From assembly GCF_020080045.1 (NCBI RefSeq), contig NZ_CP083451.1, positions 2,356,001-2,420,000 of the forward strand: DNA of 64,000 nt. The letters run 5' to 3'. Position numbers and translations under genes: made by a program. Under the pieces are notes generated by a model that worked only from the letters and a program-made list of their open reading frames with translations, was not told the origin of the DNA and searched no databases. Shown here one piece after another: positions 9,062 to 19,168 of this stretch. This stretch comes from Comamonas odontotermitis. Its GTDB lineage: Bacteria > Pseudomonadota > Gammaproteobacteria > Burkholderiales > Burkholderiaceae_C. Within the stretch, counting starts at the first letter, position 1. Every line of letters begins with the position of its first letter.

Positions 9062-9504
9062 GCTTGTCGTGAGCCTGACGCAGACACGCAATCAAGTCAC
9101 GGCGCAGCTCTCCCACGGGTAAGGCATAGATGCATTTGTAGATGGTTTCGTGTGACACGTGCCTCTTATGGCCCTTGGGGTGCAGGCACCCCAGTATCAG
9201 GGCAATCTGCTCGGATGACCAGCGCAGGCGCAGGAATATGCACACCAGGGCGAACAAAACCAAATCAGGGTGGAGCTTACGCGGGGCACGCGCACTGCAG
9301 CGGCGCTGCTGGCAAGTGCGCTAGCCACCGAGCTTGCGTAACCCTCAGGATTACTGTTGCCCCCCCCTGCTCGCGGCTGACTGTACGGGCCAAGCGCCCT
9401 AACACTGCAGCGATGGAGCGCACGTTGTGGTGTTATTGCTTGAGGCTGGCAATCGTCATTCGATCTTCTGGCTATAGCTGCTGGTGCTGGCGATTCTTAT
9501 GCAT
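9062..9504 (-). pseudogene. IS30-family transposase, N-terminal part, with stops and frameshift
   Basis: Starting from an ATG at the right end, the minus strand reads MHKNRQHQQL-stop-PEDRMTIASLKQ-stop, then NVRSIAAVLGRLARTVSRE, and after a frameshift KLHPDLVLFALVCIFLRLRW, SSEQIALILGCLHPKG and HVSHETIYKCIYALPVGELR. These are IS30 hallmarks: N-terminal HTH plus the 'W(S)PEQI...VSHETIY..IYA.P.GELR' block. Two premature stops, a frameshift and loss of the catalytic C-terminus show it is dead. A short sequence ending GTGAAGTGCAACACC just outside resembles an IS30 end. Confidence 0.75.
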
Positions 9505-9649
9505 GGGCTGACCTTAGTTGATCAGGTGTTGCACTTCACTGTTGAATCCACCTTGAGAATTTTTAAAGAAAGTATTTATTAAAAATACTGTAAACCCTTT
9601 TTTAAAATAAAACAATCACAAAAGAAAATTCATGTAGACAAAAGTCTAT
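9505..9649. other. IS30 end and AT-rich spacer
   Basis: Contains the probable outer end of the IS30 relic and then a strongly AT-rich spacer downstream of the RHS immunity-like gene. No coding region is supported. Confidence 0.35.
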
Positions 9650-9937
9650 TCATTTCAAAAAATTACCAAAGACAATCCACAATGCAATAAAAATTATCAA
9701 AAAAAACCCATTTATCCAAAAATTTAAATTTTTAGAAAAAGCATAGAAAATAGGAAAAAACAAAGCTGTCGCCAATATATAAAACTCCAATCCGTGCATT
9801 CTTCCAAATGTAATACTTGGTCCAGCCATTAATGCGTATATCGATACACCAAATGCGCTCAGTAATTCAGATTGTAAAAATCCACCAACCACAATCGAGT
9901 AGAAAAAATAAACAGCAAATATTTTCGCCAATTTCAT
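9650..9937 (-). CDS. Small membrane protein, probable immunity protein for the RHS toxin
   Basis: A 95-residue hydrophobic protein with about three membrane segments (residues roughly 3-20, 29-65 in two parts, and 73-94). Its ATG overlaps the TGA stop of the RHS gene in the arrangement ATGA, so translation is coupled to the toxin gene. The region is much more AT-rich than the RHS core, like the RHS tip itself. A short ORF immediately after a polymorphic RHS toxin tip is the standard position of the cognate immunity gene, and a membrane immunity protein would fit a toxin acting on membranes or lipids. I do not recognise the sequence family; the role is inferred from position, coupling and composition. 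Confidence 0.7.
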   Translation of the reverse strand: MKLAKIFAVYFFYSIVVGGFLQSELLSAFGVSIYALMAGPSITFGRMHGLEFYILATALFFPIFYAFSKNLNFWINGFFLIIFIALWIVFGNFLK

Positions 9938-12900
9938 TTTTTACATCCGCAATTTTCAAATAAATTTCTAGTGTTGGAAATCGCATTTTCTCTCGATTTT
10001 TTACTTGGAAAAATATCCATCAAAAAATGATCCAACTCAAATCTTCCATGGTACTGCTGATAGCCTTCATGTCCACCTGCTGCTTGATCTTGCACTACAT
10101 GTATAGCTCTTCCGATGCTCTCTGTAGTTCCAATTTTCATCTGTTCTGCAACGAAGGTAGACGCAATTTTTGCAGGATTCCCTGTAATGGAGTTACTTCC
10201 CATTGCATGCCAACTAGCGCTCCCTAATGACTGGGATTCATTCCAACTTGGCATCCAGTCCCCTGCAGCCGACGCATATCCAAGGCTTCTTACATATTCC
10301 GCACTAAATCCGCATGACCATAATGCTTCAATAGTTAAACCAATATGCTGATCACTGGTAAATAATCCGAGAGGATCGGTGTTATTAACTGAGTCCTGCA
10401 AGACATACCCATACAGATTGGTATCGCCACCCTTAAACAGAATTGGGTCCTTCGCAGTCCATCTCCCCGTCTCCGCGTCATAATCCCGAGCCCCGAATCG
10501 CGTCAGGCCCGTATCAGGGTCGTACAGCCCTCCAGCAAACCCAAAGGGCTGGAAATTGGGGTTGGTGTCTTCTGTCACGTTGCCCCATACGTCATAGTCT
10601 AGGCGCTGTTTGACTTCTCCCGTCTGTGTATCAATCACCAGCCGCACACTGCCCAAGTGATCGGAGATGAACTTGTACTGCTTTCCATCACGCTGCATGC
10701 CCGATGGCGAGTTGAGGTTGTCGCCATACAGAAAGACGCTCTTGATGGCCCCTGCTGCATCCAGCTGGGCAATGGGCCGCAGGCTGTCGAGGTACAGCAG
10801 GCCGTACTGCAGCACTCCGTTCGTTCGTTTGCCTATACGGCGGTTGGTTGGATCAATGATGTACTCGATGCTGGTGTTGTCTGCAAGCTTGACGCTGCGC
10901 AGGTTGCCCAAGCTGTCATACACATAGTCTGTTTTGCCCGCTGCTGTGGTTTTAGAGAGCAGGTCTCCAGCATCGTTGTACTGGTAGGTGTTGCCCTTCC
11001 AGGTAAGCAGTCGGTCTTCTGTGTCATAGGTGGCAATGGGGGTACCGTTTTCATGGGTGCGGTTGCCATTGGCATCGAACGACCATGTGGTCTGCGTACC
11101 ATCCTTGGTGTAAGAGACAAGGCGTCCAGAGTTATCGTAGCTGTATTGGTAGGTGCTTTGCCCACCTATGAGCTGTTCCTTTTGTGCAGTGATGCGGCCA
11201 ATGTCGTCGCGCTCATAGTCAAACTGGGCAGCAAAACCATAGGTGGATGTATTTGCAAGCATTGCGTTGAGCAATGCATTCATTTCATCAAAAATCACCT
11301 GTATTGCCGGGCTGACGAAGCTGGTACAGGGCAGATAATCCCACCCAGTGATCAGGCAAGGGCCGCCTTTGAGCCTTCCCTCCAAGCTGCTGAGGGCTTG
11401 TTGAATTCCAGCCAACGATGCTCCATCTTGAGCAATCCATACCTCGATGCTTTCTAGCTCATTCCTAACCAGCTCCACACAATAGTTAGGCTCTCGCGTG
11501 ACGGGACTGCCGTATTGGGTCAGGTATTGACTCCGGGTATCAGCATCTAGGTACTTGTCATCAGGAACCCAGCGGATACCGTCCGTGGTGTCCCACCAAC
11601 CAGAGGAACTACAGTTGTCTTGCTTGATGACTTCAGGCAACACCGCGGCAGTCAACAAGCTGGCCTTGGATGCAAGGGCGACCAAGTCCGCCTGCTTGTT
11701 GGGTATAAAAATCGAGCCAGGCGCGACATGCGATGCGCGGCCCACTTCCATGAAGCTGTTGTAGTGGTATGTGGACGCGTATTTTTTGAACGAAGTGGTA
11801 CTCAGCCTGCCGTCGGCTTTTCTGCCAATGCTCAAGTCTCCAAACTTGGAGACCCTTTTAAGCGCGTCGTATTCAAAGGGCAGTGAGTAGGCAGATGAGC
11901 CCGCCGTGATGTCGATCTTGGTTGCAAGAATGCTTCTGTTCAGGTTTCTCTGAACACTTCCGTTGATGTCCCCGGACCAACGCGTTCCACTTGGGATGAC
12001 GTTGGTGTAGTCAATATCAATCTTGTTGCTTCCAAGTGCGATGGATGTGGGTGCTCCAACATTGTCGTAGGTGATGTTGGTGGTTCCCTGCCCATGCTGA
12101 ATGCTAGATGGCCGTCCACCCAGGTCGTAGGTGATGGCAATGGACTGGCCTCCGGGGCGAGTGATTTTCGTCAACTCCCGGTCAAGGTTGTAGGCCCAAG
12201 TCGTGGCCTTCGATGCGATGTCGTAGCTTGCAGGGTTATTGATTGCGTTCCAAGAAAAGCGATGTTCGACGCCTGCAGGGGTGCGCAGGCTGGTCATGTT
12301 GCCTACCGGGTCATAACGGTATTCAACCGATCTGCCATCAGGCCCAGCGGAATTGGTCAATTGGCCTTTGGCATCGTATTCAAACTTGCTCTCTTGTCCC
12401 AATGCATTGGTGATGCTCGCAAGCTGCCCTTTGCCGTTGCCAGCGGTGTGGTAGGCCATTTGCGCAAAACGGGTGGAAGACACAGGAGTCTGGTCTTGCA
12501 CTGACGAATAGCCATCACTTTGAATTCGTGTTGGCCGTCCCTTGCCATCTCGCTCAATAGAAACACTTGCACCATCCGTTGGTGTGACGGATGTTGGCCG
12601 CATTTGGTCATCGACAGAGGCGTAGGCCTTCTCTCCCAACGGCCCTGTGAGCTCCAAATAACCATTCCTATAATCTATCTTGCTTGATATCCCATTCTCA
12701 TTCCATGAAGCACTCCATACCCCAGATCCAATGTTGCTAGACACATTAACTCTATTGTATATAGAATCAAAACTGCCTGCAAAATAAATATACTCATCTT
12801 TGGTGTTGGACGAGGAATTATATCCATCTGCGCCATATCCTCTTGAAGAGTAATCGCTCAAGCTGTGTCGCAGACCGTTCTCATACGTGGTCGAGAAATT

Positions 12901-15900
12901 ATTAGAATAATACGGTGATGACGTCCATTTTTTCACCAATCCATCAGGATTGATGATGATCTTTTCTGAGCTGTAGTATTGCTGAAGTGGTTGGCTGTAT
13001 TTGAATACACGGCCTTCAGCACTTGTCAGGATGTTGAATTTCCTCTTTTGCCCGGCAAAATCCTCCTCGGCGGTTCCTAACGACCAACCACCTCCTGCCG
13101 CATCCTTATTCCAGGCAAGACGACCATCAGACCAGCCGAATTTATCCGTATTGCCATTCGGGTCTGTATAAGATGCCAGCCGCTTCTGACTCACCAAATC
13201 AGTTCCATATGCCATTTGGTGCACGCCCCCACCAGGAAGGCTGACCTTGGACAACATGCCCATGGCATCATAAGAAAACGTAGTGACTTGGTCATCAAAG
13301 CCTCGGATGGAAGTGATCCGTCCTGATCCATCGCGGTTGATCAGCGCAGTATCACCATCGGCGGTTTTTACCGACGCAATATGGTCTCCGTTATAACCAT
13401 ATTCAATGATGGATGCACCTGAGAAAGCATTGACCGTGGACTTTATCTTGCCATTCAAGTCAAAGACATCGGCAAACAGCCCGTCATCGCGCAGAACATA
13501 AGAGTCGCCATTGGCATAGCCCGGCAATTTTCCTGTTTGCTTATAAATATAGTTATCAATTCGCCAGAGCTCTTTGGCCGAATTGAGGAAGAATTTATCT
13601 TTAATGCCAGTGGTGCCCACCATCCCGGAGTTATTTATGTAGCGGTAATAGCCTCTTTTACTGTCATAAAAATACAAACCCCCTTCATTATCTGGAACCA
13701 TAGACTCAGAAAAATTAATCTCCAGACCAACCCCAAACCCATCGTCCACTCCAGTACCGCCACCTGCCATCAGTTTGATGGATCCACCAGGGCTTATATA
13801 GGATATTTTATAAGCGTTTGAATTTGAGAATATCCAGATACCGCCACGGTTATCATTTTTTACATCATAGATATAACCCAAGTCCTGAATAGCCAGACTA
13901 GTACGCTCACCATTCGAGGCTATCTGATTTAATTTTAAATTAACATCTGTATAAAAGATATTGTTATCTGCATCGATTGCAAATTTTTGAATATCTAACT
14001 TTCCTGAAGTGGCATACTTAATGTTAAGTGTTCTAACAGTTCCAGATGTCTCTATAACTCTCACCACAGTTCCATCTTGATCAGCAAGATAGATGGAGCC
14101 ATCAATTCCCTCAACAATATTCCTTACACGATTAAAAAGTGCGTTCTTAGCCAGGCCCCCGTCACCGGAATAGCCCATTTGATTTTCGATACCTGCGATG
14201 AGCTCATACGATCCACTAGTAGAAATTTTATAAATTAAATTATCATTATTTGCACCATTACTGGAAGCAATGCTATAGAACCCACCACTTTTTGAGGCAA
14301 TGAATTTAGAGAAATAATTCCCAGGTTGGAGATTTTCTAGTTTTGCTACTTTTGCAAAATCCTGAAGGCTGACCTTGGCAATTTCTGGCTGCTGCCCTCC
14401 GGTGTAAAGACGTCCATTCGATTTGTCGTAGTACTTCAGTCCGGTCAAAACCCAGCCGCCAGCATTGCTGACAAATACGTCGGGGCTGTCGTTCTTGAGA
14501 AATGTGGTCCAGCTCATCGTGGCGTAAAACTCTGTGTTGCCAGAGTCTCGTGACATGCCAACACCACCACCTGCGCGGGAAGAGAGTGCGGAAAACGCCG
14601 AACCTGCACCTGCGCCTGATGCGTAGTAGACCAAGGGGTATACATGCTGCACACCAATTTGCGCCTTTGCGCCTTGCGGCATGAAGCGGCCATAGGCATC
14701 TTTTCCGTTCCATTCGAAATCCCAGAATGCGCCTTCCTGGAAGGGACCGTAGGCCGTATGCTCCAACCGTTGGCCCGCAATATCGGCGCGGACCTTGATC
14801 TTTTTCAGGCTCGCTGGCACAGGCTTGTCTTTTTTGAGCAGTGGCACACGATAGCTGGCAGCAGAGGTTTTGCGACTGTCGTAATACAGGTTGAAGGGCG
14901 AGCCTGGAATGGCGATTCCTTGTCCGAGCGAGCGGTCCTGGAAGATGTCGCAACCAGCCTTGGCGCAGCAATCCTGGCCAGACTTGCATGTATCGTCGTC
15001 TGGATCAGCTGGAGGCTCGGGCGGGCCATCTGCATCGTTGGGTGGACCATAGGGCTGATTCAGGTCCCAGGGCGTAAAGTGGCTGATTCGCGTGCGCCAG
15101 AGTTTCTTGCCTGCGGGATAGATTTGTCCAAGCACAGCCAGCTCCTGATCGGAGAGCCCCAAGCTGCTCAATTCATCAGGTGTGGCTGGGCGGGCTTCTT
15201 TGCTTACCTGAACTGTGGCTTTGCCTGCATCAATACTCAAAATGCTGATGACACGGCCGTTTTCGGAGCCAATCCAGGTTGCCTGTTCGTAGTCGTACCA
15301 TCCCAAGGGAACCGTTTCCCCGATGGGGAATTCCAGAAAATTCTCCAGGTAAAGCGGTATGGGCTGGCTCAATTGCACAGACTTGGCGCCGGCAGCAATG
15401 GCTTCATCAGAAGACAGCTCCACCGCATAGGTGTAGCCCACCGAGATAGGCAGCATGCCAGGCATGGCGTTGGGGCCTGTTTCGCCCATGGTGTATTCCG
15501 TGGCCCGGAAGGTCAGTTGCGGCAATGGCTGCGTGCTTCCATCTGCCAGTTTGAGTTGGGCCTGGGTGTTGGGTGGGAAAAGGGCCAATGCTGTCCGTTG
15601 CCCACGCGTGTCGTTTGTGGTGGAGCCCATTCCTACTTGCCACTGCTCGCTACCAAGAGCAATGGCAGTGGCACGGCTATCCAAAGTGATCAGCGCTACT
15701 TCTTCTGCAATATTGAAGTCTCTCCAGTTGGTGTCGAGCTTGCGTTGCGCTTTCATGTAACCGGGCTTGCTGTATTCCAGCACCATCATGCCCAGTCCAT
15801 TGGCCGCCATGTCGAACCAGCCGTCGCTTCGCGTTTGGGTGTGCCCAAATTCTGGATGACCCCAAACGCTCACCGTTACGCCGGGGAGCGGGTTGCCATT

Positions 15901-17343
15901 GCGGTCTGTGACTTTGCCACGCAAGACGATTGCCTTTTCCGGAGAAATGACTGTAGGGTCAATGGCTTTTTGCGTCGGATTGGGGCCTTTGTAGAGAAAT
16001 TCGCTCGATTGTGCGAACGGGGTTCCCAGTTGCAGCGTTGTCGCCTCTTTGGCGGGGTCTGCAGGAATGTCTGCTGGGTTGGTCACCGAGAGCAGCAAGC
16101 TTTGGGTCGTGGTACGCCCTTGACCATCGGTAGTCGACAATGTGATCAGGTGTTCACCAACATCCACGGATGTAGGCGTCCAGTTCAACTGTGCTGGGTT
16201 GCTGCCTGAAGCGGCCAAAGCACCAGGGGTTTTAGAACTGCGAACCACCGAGACGGATAGCGGCTTGCCATCGGCATCTTTGGCTTCGACCTGCAAGCTC
16301 CACGGCTTTGCGACTTCCAGTTGCTGAGCATGGGTAACACTCAATGTGGGATTTTTGAGCCCCAGGGGATCGGGATTTACGGGGTCAACAGGTCCTCCAT
16401 CGGTGCGCCCTGCATTGGCGTCGATTCGGATGAAGAACTGTCCATCGCTGATCGCGCCGTAGAGGGCCATCAGATCCGGGGTGTTGAGAACATTGTCACC
16501 TTGGGGGTCAGTGGCGAGTGCCGATATACCGGCCCAGTCCGAAATGCTGGTGTCGTGGATGCTGAGTTTGGAGAGTGCATTGGCCGCACTGACAACGCCG
16601 GTGACCAAGGCAGAAGATGCCAGCACGATGGTGCAGATCGCCACAACAGCATTGCCTTTGATGCGGCCTGTTTTGATGCCCCACCAGCCAGCCACAGCCA
16701 TGGCGGCGGCAAGTGCCGCAATGAGTGCGGCGCTCATCAGTGGCACTGGCGTGGCGCTGCTGGTTTGAGGGTTTGGAACCGTGAGACCGATGGAGCCATT
16801 CCCCTGCCCGCTGACAGGGCTGATGAGGTAATCGCCCGAAGCACCTACATTGAGCGTCAGGTACTGGCCTGGCTTGACGCCCAGTTGCGCCATGGGAATG
16901 GCCGCTTCAATGTGCTCGGTGATTTTTCCTGCCGCTGTTGTGCTGGCGAGCTTGCGGGCGCCGGACTCTACCGGAGCGGGGCTGCCCCAGGCATTGTTGC
17001 TGCAGGAGGCAAGGGTAACTGCGTTGACGGTTGCACCCGTTGTGTCCTGGGTGGTGTCGATATGGACCTGGTAGTCAATGCCGGAGAGGCTTTGCGAACC
17101 CGAGGCATCCTGAACCGTGGCAGAGCACCCAGTAATGCCACTATTTGCGCCACCGTCCGTATCAATATACAAGGTGTAGCGCTGACTCCCAGTGGCTTGT
17201 GCAAATGTAGGGGAAGGAAAGCATGCGTAAAGCGCAACGGCAATTGCCAGGAATTGCAATGCCCACAAGCTGATGGATTGGCTAGTCTTCTGCACCGCCC
17301 AATCGAGGAAAACACGAATTGAGCTGGTCTTGCTTGCGCGCAT
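9934..17343 (-). CDS. Large RHS/YD-repeat polymorphic toxin with metal-hydrolase-like C-terminal tip
   Basis: A 2469-residue secreted protein. Residues 1-50 form a long signal peptide ending SPTFAQA. A beta-rich domain follows, then two hydrophobic segments (about 200-255), an Ig/cadherin-like region (SLQVEAKDADGKPLSVSV), a carboxypeptidase-regulatory-like fold (VLRGKVTDRNGNPLPGVTVS), an NHL-like stretch (SGDGGLAKNALFN) and many YD repeats (YDAKGQLTN, YDSLGNLRS). The RHS core ends with DPDTGLTRFGARDYDAETGR and DPLGL. The last 142 residues are an AT-rich, non-homologous tip. It has clustered His/Asp residues, including an H-x3-D-x5-H pattern (AIHVVQDQAAGGHEG) and later QYHG and LDHFL. That pattern resembles zinc-dependent phospholipase C/S1-P1 nuclease helices, but this assignment is tentative. 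A strong GAGGGG Shine-Dalgarno precedes the ATG. No secretion apparatus is seen nearby. Confidence 0.9.
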   Translation of the reverse strand: MRASKTSSIRVFLDWAVQKTSQSISLWALQFLAIAVALYACFPSPTFAQATGSQRYTLYIDTDGGANSGITGCSATVQDASGSQSLSGIDYQVHIDTTQDTTGATVNAVTLASCSNNAWGSPAPVESGARKLASTTAAGKITEHIEAAIPMAQLGVKPGQYLTLNVGASGDYLISPVSGQGNGSIGLTVPNPQTSSATPVPLMSAALIAALAAAMAVAGWWGIKTGRIKGNAVVAICTIVLASSALVTGVVSAANALSKLSIHDTSISDWAGISALATDPQGDNVLNTPDLMALYGAISDGQFFIRIDANAGRTDGGPVDPVNPDPLGLKNPTLSVTHAQQLEVAKPWSLQVEAKDADGKPLSVSVVRSSKTPGALAASGSNPAQLNWTPTSVDVGEHLITLSTTDGQGRTTTQSLLLSVTNPADIPADPAKEATTLQLGTPFAQSSEFLYKGPNPTQKAIDPTVISPEKAIVLRGKVTDRNGNPLPGVTVSVWGHPEFGHTQTRSDGWFDMAANGLGMMVLEYSKPGYMKAQRKLDTNWRDFNIAEEVALITLDSRATAIALGSEQWQVGMGSTTNDTRGQRTALALFPPNTQAQLKLADGSTQPLPQLTFRATEYTMGETGPNAMPGMLPISVGYTYAVELSSDEAIAAGAKSVQLSQPIPLYLENFLEFPIGETVPLGWYDYEQATWIGSENGRVISILSIDAGKATVQVSKEARPATPDELSSLGLSDQELAVLGQIYPAGKKLWRTRISHFTPWDLNQPYGPPNDADGPPEPPADPDDDTCKSGQDCCAKAGCDIFQDRSLGQGIAIPGSPFNLYYDSRKTSAASYRVPLLKKDKPVPASLKKIKVRADIAGQRLEHTAYGPFQEGAFWDFEWNGKDAYGRFMPQGAKAQIGVQHVYPLVYYASGAGAGSAFSALSSRAGGGVGMSRDSGNTEFYATMSWTTFLKNDSPDVFVSNAGGWVLTGLKYYDKSNGRLYTGGQQPEIAKVSLQDFAKVAKLENLQPGNYFSKFIASKSGGFYSIASSNGANNDNLIYKISTSGSYELIAGIENQMGYSGDGGLAKNALFNRVRNIVEGIDGSIYLADQDGTVVRVIETSGTVRTLNIKYATSGKLDIQKFAIDADNNIFYTDVNLKLNQIASNGERTSLAIQDLGYIYDVKNDNRGGIWIFSNSNAYKISYISPGGSIKLMAGGGTGVDDGFGVGLEINFSESMVPDNEGGLYFYDSKRGYYRYINNSGMVGTTGIKDKFFLNSAKELWRIDNYIYKQTGKLPGYANGDSYVLRDDGLFADVFDLNGKIKSTVNAFSGASIIEYGYNGDHIASVKTADGDTALINRDGSGRITSIRGFDDQVTTFSYDAMGMLSKVSLPGGGVHQMAYGTDLVSQKRLASYTDPNGNTDKFGWSDGRLAWNKDAAGGGWSLGTAEEDFAGQKRKFNILTSAEGRVFKYSQPLQQYYSSEKIIINPDGLVKKWTSSPYYSNNFSTTYENGLRHSLSDYSSRGYGADGYNSSSNTKDEYIYFAGSFDSIYNRVNVSSNIGSGVWSASWNENGISSKIDYRNGYLELTGPLGEKAYASVDDQMRPTSVTPTDGASVSIERDGKGRPTRIQSDGYSSVQDQTPVSSTRFAQMAYHTAGNGKGQLASITNALGQESKFEYDAKGQLTNSAGPDGRSVEYRYDPVGNMTSLRTPAGVEHRFSWNAINNPASYDIASKATTWAYNLDRELTKITRPGGQSIAITYDLGGRPSSIQHGQGTTNITYDNVGAPTSIALGSNKIDIDYTNVIPSGTRWSGDINGSVQRNLNRSILATKIDITAGSSAYSLPFEYDALKRVSKFGDLSIGRKADGRLSTTSFKKYASTYHYNSFMEVGRASHVAPGSIFIPNKQADLVALASKASLLTAAVLPEVIKQDNCSSSGWWDTTDGIRWVPDDKYLDADTRSQYLTQYGSPVTREPNYCVELVRNELESIEVWIAQDGASLAGIQQALSSLEGRLKGGPCLITGWDYLPCTSFVSPAIQVIFDEMNALLNAMLANTSTYGFAAQFDYERDDIGRITAQKEQLIGGQSTYQYSYDNSGRLVSYTKDGTQTTWSFDANGNRTHENGTPIATYDTEDRLLTWKGNTYQYNDAGDLLSKTTAAGKTDYVYDSLGNLRSVKLADNTSIEYIIDPTNRRIGKRTNGVLQYGLLYLDSLRPIAQLDAAGAIKSVFLYGDNLNSPSGMQRDGKQYKFISDHLGSVRLVIDTQTGEVKQRLDYDVWGNVTEDTNPNFQPFGFAGGLYDPDTGLTRFGARDYDAETGRWTAKDPILFKGGDTNLYGYVLQDSVNNTDPLGLFTSDQHIGLTIEALWSCGFSAEYVRSLGYASAAGDWMPSWNESQSLGSASWHAMGSNSITGNPAKIASTFVAEQMKIGTTESIGRAIHVVQDQAAGGHEGYQQYHGRFELDHFLMDIFPSKKSRENAISNTRNLFENCGCKK

Positions 17344-18031
17344 ACATCTGTCCCCTCATGTCACAGCAATAGCTGAAGACACCTTGGATTTGTTAATTAA
17401 TTGCTGGAGACTATTTCATAAGGTAAAGTCTTTGTCAAAGATGGTTGCTAGAGGTAGCGGCTTTGACACCACAGGTCGATCAATGGCCAAGGGCTTTTGG
17501 CCGGTTTTGGTGGTCTAGGACGAAGAAGTGATTTCAACTCTTGAACGTTCGCTCGCTCGCCTGCATAGCCCCTGAACGCTTTAATATGTTCCAGGGCTAT
17601 AGATAGAGCTTGCGCGATACGCCAGCTCCCTCAAACCAAAATACCGTGGCACCAAGCAGGCCTAGACCTTGCTCCCACTCCGGCGCAGCAGAGAATAGGA
17701 TAGTTGCAATGCGACCATGAACAGCAGCAGTCGTTGTAATGCAGAACTCGACGCCATAGGTTTGCTTCAGGCTGATCTGAGTCATTCACGATCTAGGACC
17801 TCAACGGCAGCAATCGCCCACATCGGTCGTTGAGCTCCGCCTGTTCTGAGCGCCCGCTTCATGTACGGAACTGGCCATTCGGCAGTTCGGTTCTCTGCAC
17901 ACCGCCTCGAGTGACGGCTTCTGCGCGCACCGACAGACTCATATCGCCCCATAGCGGCTGTGCGCAGTGCTCCGAAGCGGTCACTCAGAAAACACGATGA
18001 GTCGACCGACTGTGATCCAGAAAGCCTGTGC
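17344..18031. other. Long intergenic region with a degenerate dispersed repeat
   Basis: No gene is supported. The interval holds the promoter side of the RHS gene and, from about 17.70 to 17.79 kb, a degenerate sequence (AGCAGCAGTCGTTG... CTTCAGGCTG) that recurs near 21.60 kb and more weakly near 24.48 kb. A 62-codon ORF over this repeat is not convincing. Confidence 0.4.
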
Positions 18032-18067
18032 AAGAAAAGGCCCCCTTTCTTTCAGGAAGGCCTTCTT
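18032..18067 (-). terminator. Rho-independent terminator after the NmrA-family gene
   Basis: On the minus strand AAGGCC and GGCCTT form a stem around a purine-rich loop, followed by TTTTCTT. It begins directly after the stop codon of the NmrA-family gene. Confidence 0.65.
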
Positions 18068-18070
18068 GCT

Positions 18071-18994
18071 CTATCCCCTGAGGATCACCGCCTGATGTGC
18101 CTGCAGAAACTCTCGCATGCCCATTGGGGTCAATCCAGGCAACGCTCTTAACAACTCGCGCAGGTCGCTGACTGGGATCTCCATTTCGCCCTTTGCAGTG
18201 CTGCGGTCCATGCCGGCGAAAACGCTGGCCATGCCTGGTAAAGCACCGCATTTGCGCCACGCCGCCTCAAGCTGATCCGGCGGTGTTTCAAGTGCCTCGA
18301 TCCGGGTGCTAAGGACTTCCGATGCCAATGACGCAAGGGCGCGGGCATCCAACGCTTCTTCCCCAGCTACAGAAAGCACACGACGTCCGTCAAAGCCATC
18401 CACCAGCGCAGCCGCAGCGGCCGCGGCGCAATCAGCGCGCGCAACCAATGTCATGCGCCCGCGGCCTTGCGCGCAAGGTAACTGACCGCTCCTGCAAGCC
18501 AGTGGCAGGGTCGCGAGCAGCAGTTCGGCATAGATCGCATTGCGCAGAATGCTAAAGCCCGTCTGCCCTTGACGCAGTTTTCGTTCGGTTGCCGCATGGT
18601 CGACTGCTATCGGGCTCGGCTGTGCAGCACCGGCAGTAGCAAACGACGTGTAGACCAAATGCTGCACACCGCAGCGCCAAGCTGCCTCGATAGCGTTGCC
18701 GTGCTGTGTGGAGCGGCGTGGTGGCACACCCTGCGTGTTGGTGCTCACCAGCAGCATGCGCGACGCTCCCTTGATGGCGACATCAAGCGAGTCGGGTTGG
18801 TCAAAGTCCGCAAAGCGCACCGATACACCGCGAGCCGCCAAGTCTTCCAGCTTGTGAGGTTGACGGGTGGTTGCAATGATGGGCTGGTGTGGCCGATACC
18901 GCAACAGCAGCTCAATCACTTGGCGCGCGAGCGCGCCAGAAGCTCCGCTTACCAGCAACGAGCCGCTGGTGGAACTGGAACAAATGGAGTTCAT
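18071..18994 (-). CDS. NmrA-family / QorB-like NAD(P)-binding protein
   Basis: A 307-residue atypical short-chain dehydrogenase. Residues 10-22 carry the Rossmann motif SLLVSGASGALARQ (GxxGxxA), followed by TTRQPHKLEDLAARGVSVRF and DFDQPDSL, the usual NmrA/QOR2 layout in which a second strand segment selects the cofactor and a conserved Asp starts the third. HLVYTSFATAG matches the 'vYiSs' strand, and the Tyr-x3-Lys of classical SDRs is not conserved, as expected for NmrA-like proteins. They act as NAD(P)H:quinone oxidoreductases or redox sensors in the cytosol. I chose the ATG giving MNSICSSSTSG; a longer in-frame start would add 64 low-complexity residues upstream of the Rossmann fold. It has its own terminator and stands alone. 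Confidence 0.85.
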   Translation of the reverse strand: MNSICSSSTSGSLLVSGASGALARQVIELLLRYRPHQPIIATTRQPHKLEDLAARGVSVRFADFDQPDSLDVAIKGASRMLLVSTNTQGVPPRRSTQHGNAIEAAWRCGVQHLVYTSFATAGAAQPSPIAVDHAATERKLRQGQTGFSILRNAIYAELLLATLPLACRSGQLPCAQGRGRMTLVARADCAAAAAAALVDGFDGRRVLSVAGEEALDARALASLASEVLSTRIEALETPPDQLEAAWRKCGALPGMASVFAGMDRSTAKGEMEIPVSDLRELLRALPGLTPMGMREFLQAHQAVILRG

Positions 18995-19130
18995 GAGAAA
19001 AGGTCTTTCGTGTCTGGAGCGCTCTGATTGGCACTCCGTCAGATTCGGTGGTTCCTCCAGGCGGTCAGGCGCGCACATGCCGCGTGCACAAGGCAAGCGA
19101 GCAGACCCTAAACAGTGGAGGCGATAAAAT

Positions 19131-19168
19131 GGAAGCGACCCGCGCGCATTAAAGCGCGGGCGGCTTCC
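19131..19168. promoter_or_regulatory. Long hairpin upstream of the NmrA-family gene
   Basis: GGAAGC and ACCCGCGC pair with GCGCGGG and GCTTCC around an AT loop, forming a nested palindrome about 140 bases before the NmrA-family start. No clear U-run follows on the plus strand and only a weak ATTTT on the minus strand, so it may be an operator, an attenuator or a poor terminator. Confidence 0.4.

Noticed and set aside
10657..11457. 266-codon plus-strand ORF near the RHS 3' end
   Set aside because: Antisense shadow of the RHS core; composition is unprotein-like and there is no ribosome-binding site.
14644..16209. 521-codon plus-strand ORF inside the RHS gene
   Set aside because: It is antisense to a clearly coding YD-repeat/Ig region and has no family-like sequence; long antisense ORFs are expected in GC-rich genes.
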